From Dulcicalothrix desertica PCC 7102 (GTDB taxonomy: Bacteria; Cyanobacteriota; Cyanobacteriia; Cyanobacteriales; Nostocaceae), in contig NZ_RSCL01000003.1 in NCBI RefSeq assembly GCF_003991905.1, positions 277,092 through 341,091 on the forward strand: 64,000 nucleotides of DNA, written 5' to 3'. Below the pieces are notes generated by a model, which saw only the letters and a list, made by a program, of their open reading frames with translations, was not told the origin of the DNA and searched no databases. The translations under genes were made by a program, and so were the position numbers. Within the stretch, counting starts at the first letter, position 1. Each line of letters begins with the position of its first letter. Shown here piece after piece: positions 54,101-61,606 of the stretch.

Positions 54101-55647
54101 AAAAAGTCTATCCGTAAAGTCAGTACTACCGTGCAAAATGAAGAGTCATTTATTACATTTAATAATTCATCTAAAAAGATTTTGCGTTCAGATGTATCTG
54201 TGCAAAGAGTGAAAATTTCTTCAAATTGGTCTATAACGAGTAAAACCCGATGGTTAGATGAAGCGTTATTATGTTGTAATGCTGTCGTTAAACACTTTAA
54301 TGGATTTTTGAGAGGACGAAACGATATTATATGCCAATAGTTTGCAGCATCTTGACGTAAGCGAGGAATTAAACCAGCAAATACTAGTGATGACTTGCCA
54401 CTTCCAGAGGCGCCGATAACAGCTACTAATGGTTTACTATTAACAGCAGCGACTAAATCAGACGTAGCTTTTTCTCTACCAAAAAAGTATTGAGCATTTT
54501 TTTCGGTAAATGCAGCTAACCCTTGGTAAGGACAAAACGAAATTATACCTAAGCTTTGCCAGGTTGGTGGTGTTTCTGTTTGATTTTGAATAATTATAGG
54601 CAACCAGCTTGCACAAGGAAAATATTTCTCTTGCTTCCGTAAAAGTTGACGCGCGTTTTTTACAGAAGCGTACAACGACTCTCCACGAGTAAAATGTAAT
54701 AAAAAAGATTTTAAGAATATTTGTGCGACTTTATCAGGAACAGGTTCACGCATAACAATTACTTGGGGAATATGTAATTGTTCTAACTCATAGGCAATAC
54801 CCAACCCATCACAAGAATTAAAAAATGCTATTTGTAAGCGCTTAGTAATTGCAACTTGTAAAGCATCATTTAACTCTCCCATCGTCAAGCTATCGTAGCT
54901 ATTTATAAAAATTCTACTAAAAATTCTACTAAAAACTCTACCATGTATACTCTCTTGGTTATGAGTTCGGGAATGTCCAGAGAAAAAGAGAATATCCCAA
55001 CCGATATTATCTTGTAAGTGGTGACTTAATTCTTCACGCGAAGGTTGTTTGAGCAAGACAATTTCTGCCTCACCGCAATATTTTTCCAACTCAATTTTAT
55101 CAACATCTACATTGATTCCGGTAGTGTCACCCAGAATAATCAAAATTCTAATTTTTTCGCGTAAAGGTCGTTCACCCCGTTTAGCATTAGGCGAACTCAA
55201 AGCTACTTCTGCCCGTGTATACTTATTTATGGCGCCGCACAAATGCCAAGGTAGTTGACGTAGTTCGTGACAACAGCTACAAATAATAACTCTAATTTCA
55301 TCTTGATGCTGCTTTAATTCCCTGAGACAGTTAATAACAGGACTAAAATCATCTGAGTTTAACCAGGAGTTAAAATTACTTAACAAACTCTGCGACTTAC
55401 GTTTAAAATCTTTACTTAGCGTATCAATATTTACGCTTCTACTATTAATCGCTTTAATCCTGAAATCACCAAACTGACCGCGATAGGTGTTCTGCCACTC
55501 ATTCAATAAAGAAAAGAGAGTAGTATTTGCAGGTAACTTCGCTGTCACCATGCGATAAGCTCGTTCTCCTTCATTGGCAACTTCTAAGCTTACATTAAAC
55601 TCAGTGCCAGAATCACCATCAAACTTGAGAATTATCAATTTTTTCAT
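51133..55647 (-). CDS. CHAT protease - nSTAND ATPase - WD40 repeat protein
   Basis: A 1504-aa protein (ATG 55647; a TTG at 55653 adds two residues). Numbered from the TTG, residues about 100-350 form a CHAT (caspase-HetF-associated with TPR) protease with the catalytic pair H227 in FFSGHSRTH and C281 in FFNSCDG. The nSTAND NTPase follows: Walker A GASGSGKSS (K420) and Walker B LLVIDQFEEI (D475). A predicted membrane helix lies near 790-812. Fourteen WD40 repeats (GGKDGTVKLWD-type) fill about 890-1475, enough for two propellers. Such proteins are candidate threat sensors that release protease activity. No substrate gene is identified. Confidence 0.92.
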   Translation of the reverse strand: MKKLIILKFDGDSGTEFNVSLEVANEGERAYRMVTAKLPANTTLFSLLNEWQNTYRGQFGDFRIKAINSRSVNIDTLSKDFKRKSQSLLSNFNSWLNSDDFSPVINCLRELKQHQDEIRVIICSCCHELRQLPWHLCGAINKYTRAEVALSSPNAKRGERPLREKIRILIILGDTTGINVDVDKIELEKYCGEAEIVLLKQPSREELSHHLQDNIGWDILFFSGHSRTHNQESIHGRVFSRIFSRIFINSYDSLTMGELNDALQVAITKRLQIAFFNSCDGLGIAYELEQLHIPQVIVMREPVPDKVAQIFLKSFLLHFTRGESLYASVKNARQLLRKQEKYFPCASWLPIIIQNQTETPPTWQSLGIISFCPYQGLAAFTEKNAQYFFGREKATSDLVAAVNSKPLVAVIGASGSGKSSLVFAGLIPRLRQDAANYWHIISFRPLKNPLKCLTTALQHNNASSNHRVLLVIDQFEEIFTLCTDTSERKIFLDELLNVINDSSFCTVVLTLRIDFLSKLLDYEPFGKALKEYQQELLVRMNKEELKRAITLPATKLGFEFEPGLCQTIINHIQDGEGRLPLLEFTLTQLWKQQQSGRLTYQAYQKIGRVEQALANYAEAVYTSLSEEQQKAAQQIFIQLVQPGEGTQDTRKLATREDILDENWDLVIYLASERLVVTNRNESTFEETVELVHEALIQHWGRLSGWMQENRKFRTWQEGLKIALQQWIDSKQDNGALLRGAPLAAAEDYLQKRSAEISKPQQIFIQKSIRLRQKEKYQRRSIIAGLVFGVFLALSLAWGTVWQQQEAKATQLERAGYTALQQFEFVQIEALLAAMQTGQQLQDLIKEPLSFIKNTRSTEKYPAVSPLLVLQTILDSISQTNQIETYQDGINSVSFDKNGKTLATGGKDGTVKLWDLSGKNPPEEFKAHGNNAVKSVRLSSDERYIATAGSDGTAKLWDAEKSSAGERRLIAIFNGHDGSVNHVRFTPDSKRVVTSGDDGTVRLWNLSGRQEKEFQAHTKSIKSLILSQDGKQIVSSSEDGTAKLWDLNGVLLAEFKGHQGSVNSVQFSSSGASIATAGEDGTVRHWDLSGKEILNFRANQGSTETVRFSKGDKKLVTSGKDGTLKIWNLNGELLKEFRAHQGSIESIRFNPTDERILATVGKEDSTIRLWNLQEKPLTKLTRRQSSAVSSIRFTKNGKIIATSFEDGKVILWNRDGTKLKEFDADSIVQSVRFSPDGKLIATGGKDDWLKIWKIDSKLEVKLFKKPIHTEQDGITSINFGEYDNAKVIGTLGKDGTLKLWNINSESLHPLLLPDENIKNFRFSSDDKIIATGDNNGLVKLWSNKGEILQILEGHKGRVNTLNFGYKNKQLATSGDDGTVRIWDTDSGKQLVRFKTYQGKVENMTFSEDGKLIATGSTNRTVRLWTSSGKQLAELRGHQGIIRSVNFSPDSKLLGTASEDGAAIIWQIKDLNQLLSEGCTWLQDYFKSNPQQKTQFNTCLVKEKGN

Positions 55648-55792
55648 AGGCAATGCTTTTTATCATCCTAAAGATAGATTGACATAATATATTTATTGGT
55701 ATGGGCGCCGGATTAACATAACAACCCTAAACAGTAATACAAATTTAATCGCAGTTTTTATGCAAGGACTTGCAAAACTGCCTTCATTTTGA

Positions 55793-55820
55793 GAACGGGC
55801 AGGGATGCCCATTCCACAAG
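55793..55820. repeat. Half copy of the dispersed inverted repeat
   Basis: GAACGGGCAGGGATGCCCAT followed by TCCACAAG in the spacer between the CHAT gene and the methyltransferase gene, near the latter's 3' end. It keeps a small GGGC/GCCC hairpin. Confidence 0.75.
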
Positions 55821-55835
55821 AAAGAATAAAAATAA

Positions 55836-56603
55836 TCAAGAATGCTTTCTGCCAACACGCAGATAAACAGGCCATTGAATAGTTCGTCTAGAATTTTCAC
55901 AACTATTCCAAAGCTCAGATATTCGTCCAAACAGTCTCAAAATATACTCTTCCCCCTCCAAAGCAATGCATCTTTGAGTTGCAGACCAGGTTCTTAAATA
56001 ACCTATCAACTCACTAACCCCCCACTCAGCAGTCATTAAAAAAATGGGAGTCTCTAATTCGACGAAGGGAAAGGGAACAGTTAAGTACCGTTCATCAACA
56101 AATTTTCTTTCTGGAGGCCAAAAAGGTTTTATCCTGTCGTAAAACACAAGAAAGCTATCTTGCAATTCCTCCGAAGCATCTAATAGATTAAAAAGCCCAT
56201 AGCACCAAATTGCTAGAACTCCTTCTGCTTTCAGAACTCGGTTTGCTTCATTATAAAAGCGGTTAAAATCAAACCAGTGAAAAGCTTGTCCAACAGTAAT
56301 GAGGTCAATTGAACTACTAGGAAGCGAAGTTGACTCAGCACGAGCAACAAAGTACTTAATACGCTTGTTTTGCAAAGCATTGGCAATCTGTTTTGAACTA
56401 GCATCAGAAGCATAGACAGATGAAAAATATTTTACCAATCCCTGTGCAACCTGACCATTACCAGTTCCACAGTCCCAGGCTAATTCATGAGATTGAACTA
56501 ATCCACTTAGATACTTAAAGAGTTCTTCTGGATACAAGGGACGATAGCGAACATACTCGCTCGCTTGCTTGGAAAAATAATCTTTGAAGCTCATTACTGA
56601 CAT
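55836..56603 (-). CDS. Class I SAM-dependent methyltransferase
   Basis: A 255-aa Rossmann-fold methyltransferase. Motif I is AWDCGTGNGQVAQGL (about residues 42-56), with an acidic D near SVYASDASSKQIANAL and the post-I DLITVGQAFHWFDFNRFYNE (about 103-122). The HWFD signature matches the family of UbiE/Tam-like small-molecule methyltransferases. The 12-residue region before motif I, DYFSKQASEYVRYRPLYPEE, is typical too. It lies 17 nt downstream of the TIM-barrel gene on the same strand, so they may act on the same compound. Substrate unknown. Confidence 0.9.
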   Translation of the reverse strand: MSVMSFKDYFSKQASEYVRYRPLYPEELFKYLSGLVQSHELAWDCGTGNGQVAQGLVKYFSSVYASDASSKQIANALQNKRIKYFVARAESTSLPSSSIDLITVGQAFHWFDFNRFYNEANRVLKAEGVLAIWCYGLFNLLDASEELQDSFLVFYDRIKPFWPPERKFVDERYLTVPFPFVELETPIFLMTAEWGVSELIGYLRTWSATQRCIALEGEEYILRLFGRISELWNSCENSRRTIQWPVYLRVGRKHS

Positions 56604-56620
56604 CCTTTCATCAGGTTGAC

Positions 56621-57547
56621 TTAATTATCTCTAAAGGCAGCAGCACAAGCAATATACTCTTCTGCTCTGTAACCTCTGTCAAGAGCATCTACAATTAACT
56701 TCCCTCTATAAGAATGCTTATCAAGCACAGCAAGAATTTGATGAACTGGAAGATTTCCTTTCCCTAAAGGAAGATGCAGGTGTTGGCTGTCATATGTATC
56801 TGCCAAGTGGCAGTTCCTTGTAAAAGGAAGTAACTTTTCTAGAGTTGCAAAGGGGTCTGACTTTAGAGAAAAAACATGTACAAAATCCGTAGTCAGCGCA
56901 CAACCTGTTGTATAACAGGCAGTTATGCACTCCTCATCAGTTAAGAGTAGCCATCCCGGACGATCTGCTCCAGTATTCTCTAGACAAATACAAATTCCAT
57001 ACTTTTGAGTCTGAGACACTAGTAAATCAAGTGAACGTAATAGTTGTTCTAAACTATGCGCTCCTCGTCCACTCGTGTGAACCGTCAAGTATCTCACTCC
57101 TAGTTCAGCACAGAAAGGAATAAGAGTTGCGACTTGCAAACAAGAGTAGCTACGCAAATCTTCATCATTGGCGCCTAAATTTATCTTTAAATAAGGTGCA
57201 TGAACCGTGAAATCCATGCCAAAATTTAACGTGCAACCTTCAAGAAATCGTTCTACTTCAAGTAATGCGTAATCATACCTAGCTCTAAACTCTAACTGCA
57301 ACTCGATATGCTTAAATTTATATTGATGAAAGCAGTAAACAGCTTCTATCAAAGACAAGTTCGGCAAAATGTTAGTGGAAATACCAAGAGGAATACCATA
57401 TAATTGCATTGGGTTTCCGAGTGGAAATGCTCGTTCCCAAATTTGCCCAGAATATCGAACAGATGAAAAGTCAGTACTTGTGTTCTGAAAATAACGCGAA
57501 TGATGTTGTGAGAGACTATTTTCCCGAAAGCATTTGATTTGCGACAT
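56621..57547 (-). CDS. Xylose isomerase-like TIM-barrel protein (sugar phosphate isomerase/epimerase)
   Basis: About 308 aa from ATG 57547 (alternatives: TTG 57634, or ATG 57409 at MQLYGIPLGISTN, where family similarity seems to begin). The AP2Ec/xylose isomerase-like barrel is indicated by FTVHAPYLKINLG, GVRYLTVHTSGRG, ICICLENTGA and FVHVFSLKS, with His, Glu and Asp typical of divalent-metal isomerases. It is the upstream partner of the methyltransferase, separated by 17 nt. The 5' portion is less conserved, so the N-terminus is tentative. Probable cytoplasmic sugar or sugar-acid modification. Confidence 0.75.
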   Translation of the reverse strand: MSQIKCFRENSLSQHHSRYFQNTSTDFSSVRYSGQIWERAFPLGNPMQLYGIPLGISTNILPNLSLIEAVYCFHQYKFKHIELQLEFRARYDYALLEVERFLEGCTLNFGMDFTVHAPYLKINLGANDEDLRSYSCLQVATLIPFCAELGVRYLTVHTSGRGAHSLEQLLRSLDLLVSQTQKYGICICLENTGADRPGWLLLTDEECITACYTTGCALTTDFVHVFSLKSDPFATLEKLLPFTRNCHLADTYDSQHLHLPLGKGNLPVHQILAVLDKHSYRGKLIVDALDRGYRAEEYIACAAAFRDN

Positions 57548-57619
57548 ATGTATTACCAACAAAACAGAATTCTTAAGAGTTGCTTTACTTTTATCGTGAA
57601 GCAATTTGGCTGTCAACAA

Positions 57620-57806
57620 TTGACATAATGTCAAATAAAAAATAAATTAATCTTGTGGAACAGGCATCTTGCCTGTCCTATAATATAGAAGAACAGGCAA
57701 GATGCCTATTCCACGAGATTCAAAACAGATATTTTTTGACAAAACGTCAATAAATATGTAAGATTTAGAAACAAAAATATTTTCTACAACTTAATAAGTA
57801 TACAAG
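57620..57806. promoter_or_regulatory. Divergent control region with TTGACA/TGTCAA palindromes
   Basis: TTGACATAATGTCAA (57620-57634) and TTGACAAAACGTCAA (57736-57750) bracket a dispersed inverted repeat at 57652-57717. Both contain TTGAC half-sites facing each other, as in repressor operators. The 1054-aa protein starts at ATG 57807, without an obvious ribosome binding site. Confidence 0.4.
57652..57717. repeat. Dispersed inverted repeat upstream of the 1054-aa gene
   Basis: CTTGTGGAACAGGCATCTTG and its complement GGCAAGATGCCTATTCCACGAG (shown split by the loop) form a long hairpin. This is a diverged copy of the 586-658 family with AGGCA in place of GGGCA. Confidence 0.8.
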
Positions 57807-60800
57807 ATGTCAAAAAAGACACGGCGAGACACAGAAGATACCGCGCGCGATGCAAAGATATATGCTTATCTTCTGCATATAAGTGGTATTAAAAACAATC
57901 CGCAAAATCTGAATATCAATAAACTGGAAGCGGATATAGCTAAAATATGGGATCAAACAGCTAATAGAACATTTGTTCGGAGAGTAATTAACAACCTCTA
58001 CCCAGGTTTAGCTAAAAACAAAATGAGCGAACAAGATGCTTTACCAGCTCTTAGCTTGAATAAACTAGTAAAAATATTAACGGCAATAGAAGAATATTGG
58101 AAAAAAGACGCTAAAAACTTCAGAGCTAATGATAGTCAGTCAATACCAGAGTTTTTAAAAGATGCAGATAAGCTTCGAGCTATTCGCAAGTATTGTGAGT
58201 TGTCGCGCGCAGAAAGGAAAGAACTAAAACTTCCCGTTGATTTTGATACCTATGTCAAAGATAACTTTATTAGTGATGTAATTACTGAAAATAAATCAAA
58301 CACCTCTGACATTCCATCTAACATTCCATCTAACATTCCAAAATATATTGAAAAAGAAGACAATAATGGCAAAACTAAGATTATCAACGAAGCTTACATT
58401 GATAATTTAATTCAAAGTGTGATTGAGCAAGAATTACAACTTGAATGGGAAAATAGAAATAATACAATTTTAGAGATAAAGGAAAAGGTAAAGAATGAGA
58501 TTAAAGCAATAGAAATGCAATCGGGTTTGCAAGCTGTTAAATATATGCGTCCAATTATAGGAAATAGTAACGCAAACCTTTTTGATGAAGCATTTATAAA
58601 AAAATGGGAAAGTTGCTTACCTAATGAATTGATTGAAAGATTAACTAAGTTTTTTGTTGATAATGTAAGACTTTCCAATGAGTTTCCTATTTACTTCAAG
58701 TACATTGAAGTAGAAAAAGTAAGGACATTACCACTATACGTGAAAACAGAATATAATAGTGTTGGTTTACTCAATAAAGAATTGTGGAAACTAGACGAAC
58801 GAAAAAGTAAAGTAGTCGGTGAGGGAATTAATGAATTTATAAACGCATTAGGGGGAAGACATGCATGTCGTGTCAGAGTACATTTTTGTTTAAAGTTCGA
58901 TGAACATAACCATGAAAATTTACTAAAGAAGTATAAAGATAAGTTAGATAAAAATTTTGTTAAAGAACTACATTTTTTTGAAGAGGTGAGTGGCGCCTCT
59001 AGTATAATTTCTTTAATAAGAAAAGCTTTAAATAGAGCAGTTTTATGGGACTTACCAAGTCTTAAAAAATATTTTCCTGTTGCTCAAGAAGTATACATTG
59101 CACCCGAAGGAAAACTTTATGGGAATGATACGTTAGCAACTGTTTGGTCTGCATCGAGAGTTAGATTAGTTGAATTAGAAGATGTCAAAAAACTTTTGAA
59201 TTTAACTCACCATAATCAAGAAACCGAGTCTAATTTGATTGATTTCGATTCGTATATTAATGGTTCAGATATTTTTCAAGGAGATTATATTTGTTTTGAT
59301 ATGGTGGAAGCAATTGCTGTTTCGGGATTTTACGCACGCTTGAAAACAGTGAGGGAAATTGGAGTTGATGCACAAATTTATCTAGAAGAACTTTGTGATA
59401 GAATTATTGCTCAAAAAAGTTTAATCAAAGGGAAAAAACGTTTATGGTCTTATCCATTTTCGCTAAGAGTAATGGAAAGTTATCTTCAAAATACAATACT
59501 TCCAAAAAACTCTAAAAATAGCAATGAACCTTGGAGTAATCTTGCTTACGAAGCTCAACTACATATAACTCAAGGATATATTGAAGAAGGTTTGACGAAA
59601 GCAGCGAATACTTTGCTTGAAGAATTAGAACCACATATTAAATATTTTAGCCATTTAACGCGCGCAAATTATTACTTATGCAAAGCTACGTGCGAATTTC
59701 TTTCAGAGGATGAAAGAGAACGTGCTATTTCAAAATGTGAAAATTTTTTAGACGAAGCTAGTAAAGAACTAGAGGAACGCTCGCTCAAGTTTTTTAGAAT
59801 AGGTGAGTTTTCTCAAGCAAATCTTTCTCCTTCTTTTTCTTATTGGGCACGTATTTATGCTCTCAAAGCACGTATTTCTGTCTTTTTCCCATTATTTATC
59901 CAAGAAAGCGTTAATGATTTAATTTACCCTATATCTTTATTAGAAAAAGCAAGAATATCTGCTGCTAGAGATGGAAATTCTGATTACTATGCCAAAGCAA
60001 CACTTTCTCAAAGCTGGTGTTACTTAATGCAAGCATATATTGGCAAAACAAGAGAAGGAGAATTTGAACAATCTAATTGTATAGAGTGGGCAAGAAGGTT
60101 AATTGACCATGCGCTTCTTTGCTACTCAGAAACCAGTCAAAAAGCATATCAAGATTATTTAAAAGATGTGGTGTTTTATAACAATGAACAAGACATCGAT
60201 AGAATGGAAAGATTTGGAGATATCATAGTTCCATCACCTCCATTGCTTCATCCAGTTTTTAACATGACTTCGGGTCATAAAGATAATGAACGAACTAATA
60301 ATGAAGAGACTGCTTTGAATAAATCGAATATGGTCATTAATATAGACTCATTTCTCATCAAAATACATTGCAGTTCAACTGGTAAAGTCGTTGACTTATT
60401 TGGTCAACATTCTTCAAGCTATTTTTTTTCTTGTGGAATGTTGAAACTCTGTGATAATTACTCTAATGCTTCAGACGATGAAATTATAGAAAGAATAAAA
60501 GAAGCAAATAAATTTTTTGTTTGTTGCTGGGCAATTGCCGAAGGAGGTGCTTATCTTAACGAAGAGACTAATACAATTGAAAGAAATTTTAAAAAGTTAC
60601 CATCCGATAATTATGGTGTATCAACAATTCGAGGATTATACTTACACCGTATAAGTGAAATTGCAGACTTAGGAAAGGTTTTTACTGTTGTTTGCAAGTG
60701 TATAATATCTAAATGTCAACCACCGACTAATCAGAATTGGGATGATATTATTGGAGAAATTTTTCCACATGAAAAAGGTGTAATCAGCAAAATTAGAGAT

Positions 60801-60971
60801 GAGCAGTTAGAATATGCCAAAAAGCAAAAGCATTATAATACTCATTTAAAAAGACACTTTGAACATATCGTTGAATATCTCAGAAGCTGCGAATCAAAAA
60901 CTTTTGAGTCTGTCCAAAGTTGTCGAAAGGAGATTTTGATTGGTACTTTCAGGCGCCTGCGAGGAGAGTAG
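57807..60971 (+). CDS. Large orphan protein, 1054 aa, unrecognised
   Basis: I do not recognise any named family. The N-terminus (residues 1-70) is basic (SKKTRRDTEDTARDAKIYAY) and may be a nucleic-acid-binding helix bundle. Residues 190-270 are charged coiled-coil-like helices. Residues about 280-560 form a mixed region with repeated aromatic turns (EVYIAPEGKLYGNDTLATVW). Residues 590-760 look like TPR-type helical repeats (YIEEGLTKAANTLLEELEPH; RANYYLCKATCEFLSEDERE). It has no signal peptide or membrane segment. Its AT-rich codons and isolated position beside a phage-like module are consistent with acquired DNA, and a defence role is only speculative. Confidence 0.85.
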   Translation: MSKKTRRDTEDTARDAKIYAYLLHISGIKNNPQNLNINKLEADIAKIWDQTANRTFVRRVINNLYPGLAKNKMSEQDALPALSLNKLVKILTAIEEYWKKDAKNFRANDSQSIPEFLKDADKLRAIRKYCELSRAERKELKLPVDFDTYVKDNFISDVITENKSNTSDIPSNIPSNIPKYIEKEDNNGKTKIINEAYIDNLIQSVIEQELQLEWENRNNTILEIKEKVKNEIKAIEMQSGLQAVKYMRPIIGNSNANLFDEAFIKKWESCLPNELIERLTKFFVDNVRLSNEFPIYFKYIEVEKVRTLPLYVKTEYNSVGLLNKELWKLDERKSKVVGEGINEFINALGGRHACRVRVHFCLKFDEHNHENLLKKYKDKLDKNFVKELHFFEEVSGASSIISLIRKALNRAVLWDLPSLKKYFPVAQEVYIAPEGKLYGNDTLATVWSASRVRLVELEDVKKLLNLTHHNQETESNLIDFDSYINGSDIFQGDYICFDMVEAIAVSGFYARLKTVREIGVDAQIYLEELCDRIIAQKSLIKGKKRLWSYPFSLRVMESYLQNTILPKNSKNSNEPWSNLAYEAQLHITQGYIEEGLTKAANTLLEELEPHIKYFSHLTRANYYLCKATCEFLSEDERERAISKCENFLDEASKELEERSLKFFRIGEFSQANLSPSFSYWARIYALKARISVFFPLFIQESVNDLIYPISLLEKARISAARDGNSDYYAKATLSQSWCYLMQAYIGKTREGEFEQSNCIEWARRLIDHALLCYSETSQKAYQDYLKDVVFYNNEQDIDRMERFGDIIVPSPPLLHPVFNMTSGHKDNERTNNEETALNKSNMVINIDSFLIKIHCSSTGKVVDLFGQHSSSYFFSCGMLKLCDNYSNASDDEIIERIKEANKFFVCCWAIAEGGAYLNEETNTIERNFKKLPSDNYGVSTIRGLYLHRISEIADLGKVFTVVCKCIISKCQPPTNQNWDDIIGEIFPHEKGVISKIRDEQLEYAKKQKHYNTHLKRHFEHIVEYLRSCESKTFESVQSCRKEILIGTFRRLRGE

Positions 60972-61317
60972 TGGTCTGTATCATTAATTCTGAGATGTAG
61001 AGACGCGATATATCGCGTCTCTACAAGATTTCTCTCTCCGTGTACTCTGTGTGCCTGTGGGAAAAATTATACAAATGCACAGACTTTTAGCCCTGTGCTA
61101 CATGAAATGCTCAGGATATTTACTGTATGAGGTTGAGGGAATCCCCAAAGAGTTGGAACCTACTAGTTGAAGTGAACTAGTGAGTGAGAATCGAATCCCC
61201 AAAGAGTTGGAACCTACTAGTTGAAGTGAACTAGTGAGTGAGAATTATGGGAATTTGGTTTAACAAATGTTGCGTAGTCACATAACTCACACATAACTCA
61301 CACGTTTTTATGAGTAA
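60972..61317. repeat. Palindromes and two exact 53-nt direct repeats
   Basis: A perfect palindrome (TGTAGAGACG and its complement) lies at 60996-61025. Two identical 53-nt copies, beginning GAATCCCCAAAGAGTTGG and ending AGTGAGTGAGAAT, occupy 61139-61191 and 61193-61245. Each contains the hairpin ACTAGTTGAAGTGAACTAGT. A duplicated CATAACTCACA motif lies near 61281. No gene was found. Confidence 0.9.
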
Positions 61318-61345
61318 ACCCACTAGCTTAAATGAACTAGTGGGT
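61318..61345 (-). terminator. Hairpin ending the phage-like minus-strand operon
   Basis: ACCCACTAG (61318-61326) is complementary to CTAGTGGGT (61337-61345) across a 10-nt loop. It lies seven nt beyond the last minus-strand gene, and its loop-proximal CTAG arms resemble the hairpins in the 53-nt repeats. Confidence 0.6.
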
Positions 61346-61351
61346 TGTGTA

Positions 61352-61603
61352 CTACTCGCGGCGCCCGTTACCAGGAAATTTTTTATCCTCAAGCTGTTGT
61401 AATCGGTACTCGTATATCTGATTTTGAGCTTGATATAACTGGTTTTGAGTTTGTACGTCTTTGCGTAACAGCTTTAGCTCTGTCTGCATTGCTTCCATAC
61501 GACTACCAGCGTTATAGCTGCCTGATGCCAAACTCCAAAAAAGCTGCACACCAGCTGTTGCAATTCCCGTTGCGGCTGCAATAGCTCCTAGCTTTACAGT
61601 CAC
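61352..61603 (-). CDS. Small phage-like protein with TM segment and coiled coil
   Basis: An 83-aa protein. Residues 3-30 are hydrophobic (KLGAIAAATGIATAGVQLFW) and residues 36-75 are a heptad-type coiled coil (MEAMQTELKLLRKDVQTQNQ, then LYQAQNQIYEYRLQQLEDKK). This shape fits a holin-accessory or spanin-like phage protein, though the family is not certain. It is the last gene of the operon, three nt after the tail-fibre-like gene. Confidence 0.65.
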   Translation of the reverse strand: MTVKLGAIAAATGIATAGVQLFWSLASGSYNAGSRMEAMQTELKLLRKDVQTQNQLYQAQNQIYEYRLQQLEDKKFPGNGRRE

Positions 61604-61606
61604 GGT

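Noticed and set aside
55693-55875. 60-aa minus-strand open frame between the CHAT and methyltransferase genes
   Set aside because: It consists of the half-copy repeat and the 3' end of the methyltransferase in another frame.
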